NCBI RefSeq assembly: GCF_015712065.1
Contig: NZ_JACFYZ010000005.1
Coordinates: forward strand, 271,161 to 335,160
DNA length: 64,000 nucleotides
Direction of reading: 5' to 3'
Source: Ectopseudomonas chengduensis
GTDB lineage: Bacteria; Pseudomonadota; Gammaproteobacteria; Pseudomonadales; Pseudomonadaceae
Within the stretch, counting starts at the first letter, position 1, and every line of letters starts with the position of its first letter. This document shows, one piece after another, positions 62,552 through 64,000 of the stretch. The notes under the pieces are model-generated. The model saw only the letters and a list, made by a program, of their open reading frames with translations. It ran no database searches and had not been told where the DNA came from. Made by a program: the position numbers and the translations under genes.

Positions 62552-62567
62552 TGGCACAAGGGTTGCT
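62552..62567 (+). promoter_or_regulatory. Sigma-54 promoter of dctP
   Basis: TGGCACAAGGGTTGCT matches TGGCACR-N4-TTGCW perfectly; GG (62553-62554) and GC (62565-62566) are 10 bp apart. Transcription should start near 62578, giving a leader of about 140 nt. Confidence 0.92.
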
Positions 62568-62647
62568 CTAAGCTAGCTCCAAGCGAACCCACAAGTACAA
62601 GTCCAGGCCTCGCTAATGCCACCGGCGTTTTTCTCCAAGCCGCCTAG

Positions 62648-63709
<1,062 letters not shown>

Positions 63710-63724
63710 TAAGGCCGGAGAGCC

Positions 63725-63823
63725 GTAGGGTGGGCAGAGCATCGACGCTCTGACCCACCTCGACGCCCGCGAGGGGCGTCGATCAACGCTGTAATCGGTG
63801 GGCCGGCTACCGTCCCACCCTAC
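63725..63823. repeat. Palindromic repeat (GTAGGGTGGG style) between dctP and dctQ
   Basis: GTAGGGTGGGCAGAGC at the left and CGTCCCACCCTAC at the right, with internal CGACGCTCTGACCCACC / GATCAACGCTG blocks. It may reduce dctQM expression relative to the more abundant dctP, as inverted repeats after binding-protein genes often do. Confidence 0.8.
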
Positions 63824-63849
63824 GCACTTTCCATTCGGGAGAACCGACC

Positions 63850-64000
63850 ATGAACGCCTTGCGGCGCGTCTGGGAGCACTTCGAGGAAGGCTTTATCGCT
63901 TTCCTCCTGGCGGCCATGACGCTGATCACTTTCGTCTACGTGATCCTCAACAATTTCTACACCCTGTTCTATTGGCTGGGTGACCATTTCGGCGGTAACG
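63850..64000 (+). CDS. dctQ: TRAP transporter small permease DctQ, 5' part cut by window edge
   Basis: The first 50 codons of the small membrane subunit: MNALRRVWEHFEEGFIAFLL, then a hydrophobic helix (FIAFLLAAMTLITFVYVILNNF) and FYWLGDHFGGN. DctQ pairs with DctM in the inner membrane. GGGAG lies 9 bp before ATG 63850. The remainder and dctM lie beyond the window. Confidence 0.93.
   Translation, partial: MNALRRVWEHFEEGFIAFLLAAMTLITFVYVILNNFYTLFYWLGDHFGGN

Overview
The window is high-GC gammaproteobacterial chromosome with gene order typical of Pseudomonas. Protein sequences and neighbourhoods point to the mendocina/oleovorans side of the genus rather than P. aeruginosa itself; that placement is inference. 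From memory of the PAO1 map, two blocks that lie apart there are joined here: positions 1-21.6 kb follow the PA0336-to-PA0305 block (rppH, ilvA, rpiA, carO/carP, serA, hacB) and 21.8-64 kb follow the PA5126-to-PA5168 block (trmL, secB, gpmI, ctpA, his genes, mutY, rml, dct). The join falls at a small-RNA locus resembling nrsZ.

Layout. 0-4.3 kb: RppH (partial), a HAD phosphatase, threonine deaminase and ribose-5-phosphate isomerase. 4.3-7.4 kb: a Zn/Cd module with P-type ATPase CadA, the divergent MerR-type regulator CadR, and a DUF3703 gene with an in-frame stop at codon 6. 7.5-10.2 kb: the OB-fold protein CarO between two CarP-like beta-propeller genes, with four phased response-regulator half-sites upstream of carO. 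10.2-13.9 kb: an FAA-family hydrolase, then D-2-hydroxyglutarate dehydrogenase divergent from serA, a metabolically coupled pair. 13.9-21.6 kb: small enzymes, an AraC regulator and the divergent acylase gene hacB. 21.6-25.8 kb: a sigma-54 promoter with the tandem-repeat sRNA, then PA5126-like, trmL, secB, grxC, yibN and gpmI. 25.9-31.3 kb: the division factor EnvC, the protease CtpA and three paralogous orphan periplasmic binding proteins. 31.5-34.8 kb: hisB-hisH-DUF2164-hisA-hisF, with hisA and hisF separated by repeats. 34.9-40.5 kb: an OFA-family transporter, AsmA, MutY and YggX. 40.7 kb: tRNA-Phe.

41.0-50.8 kb is an accessory island just downstream of tRNA-Phe. It holds a type I restriction-modification locus (hsdM, hsdS, hsdR) interrupted by a UPF0149/SEC-C protein, a 24-codon reading frame and an AlbA_2/HATPase (Schlafen-type) regulator with five 21-bp tandem repeats, and it ends with an M48/YgjP-type metallopeptidase. 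Overlapping start and stop codons tie the second half together. 50.9-55.2 kb: a polar amino-acid ABC importer and a methyltransferase. 55.5 kb: tRNA-Thr. 55.7-59.1 kb: dTDP-L-rhamnose genes in the order rmlB-A-C-D. 59.2-64 kb: the DctB/DctD two-component system and the TRAP C4-dicarboxylate transporter genes dctP and dctQ (partial), with a near-perfect sigma-54 promoter before dctP.

Many intergenic spaces carry short palindromic repeats of two main styles (GTAGGAGCG... and GTAGGGCGGG/GTAGGGTGGG...), plus two copies of a 140-180 bp element with inverted ends. Several of these supply the stop codon or last codons of the adjoining gene. Gene calls rest on recognised motifs and synteny; no database searches were possible.
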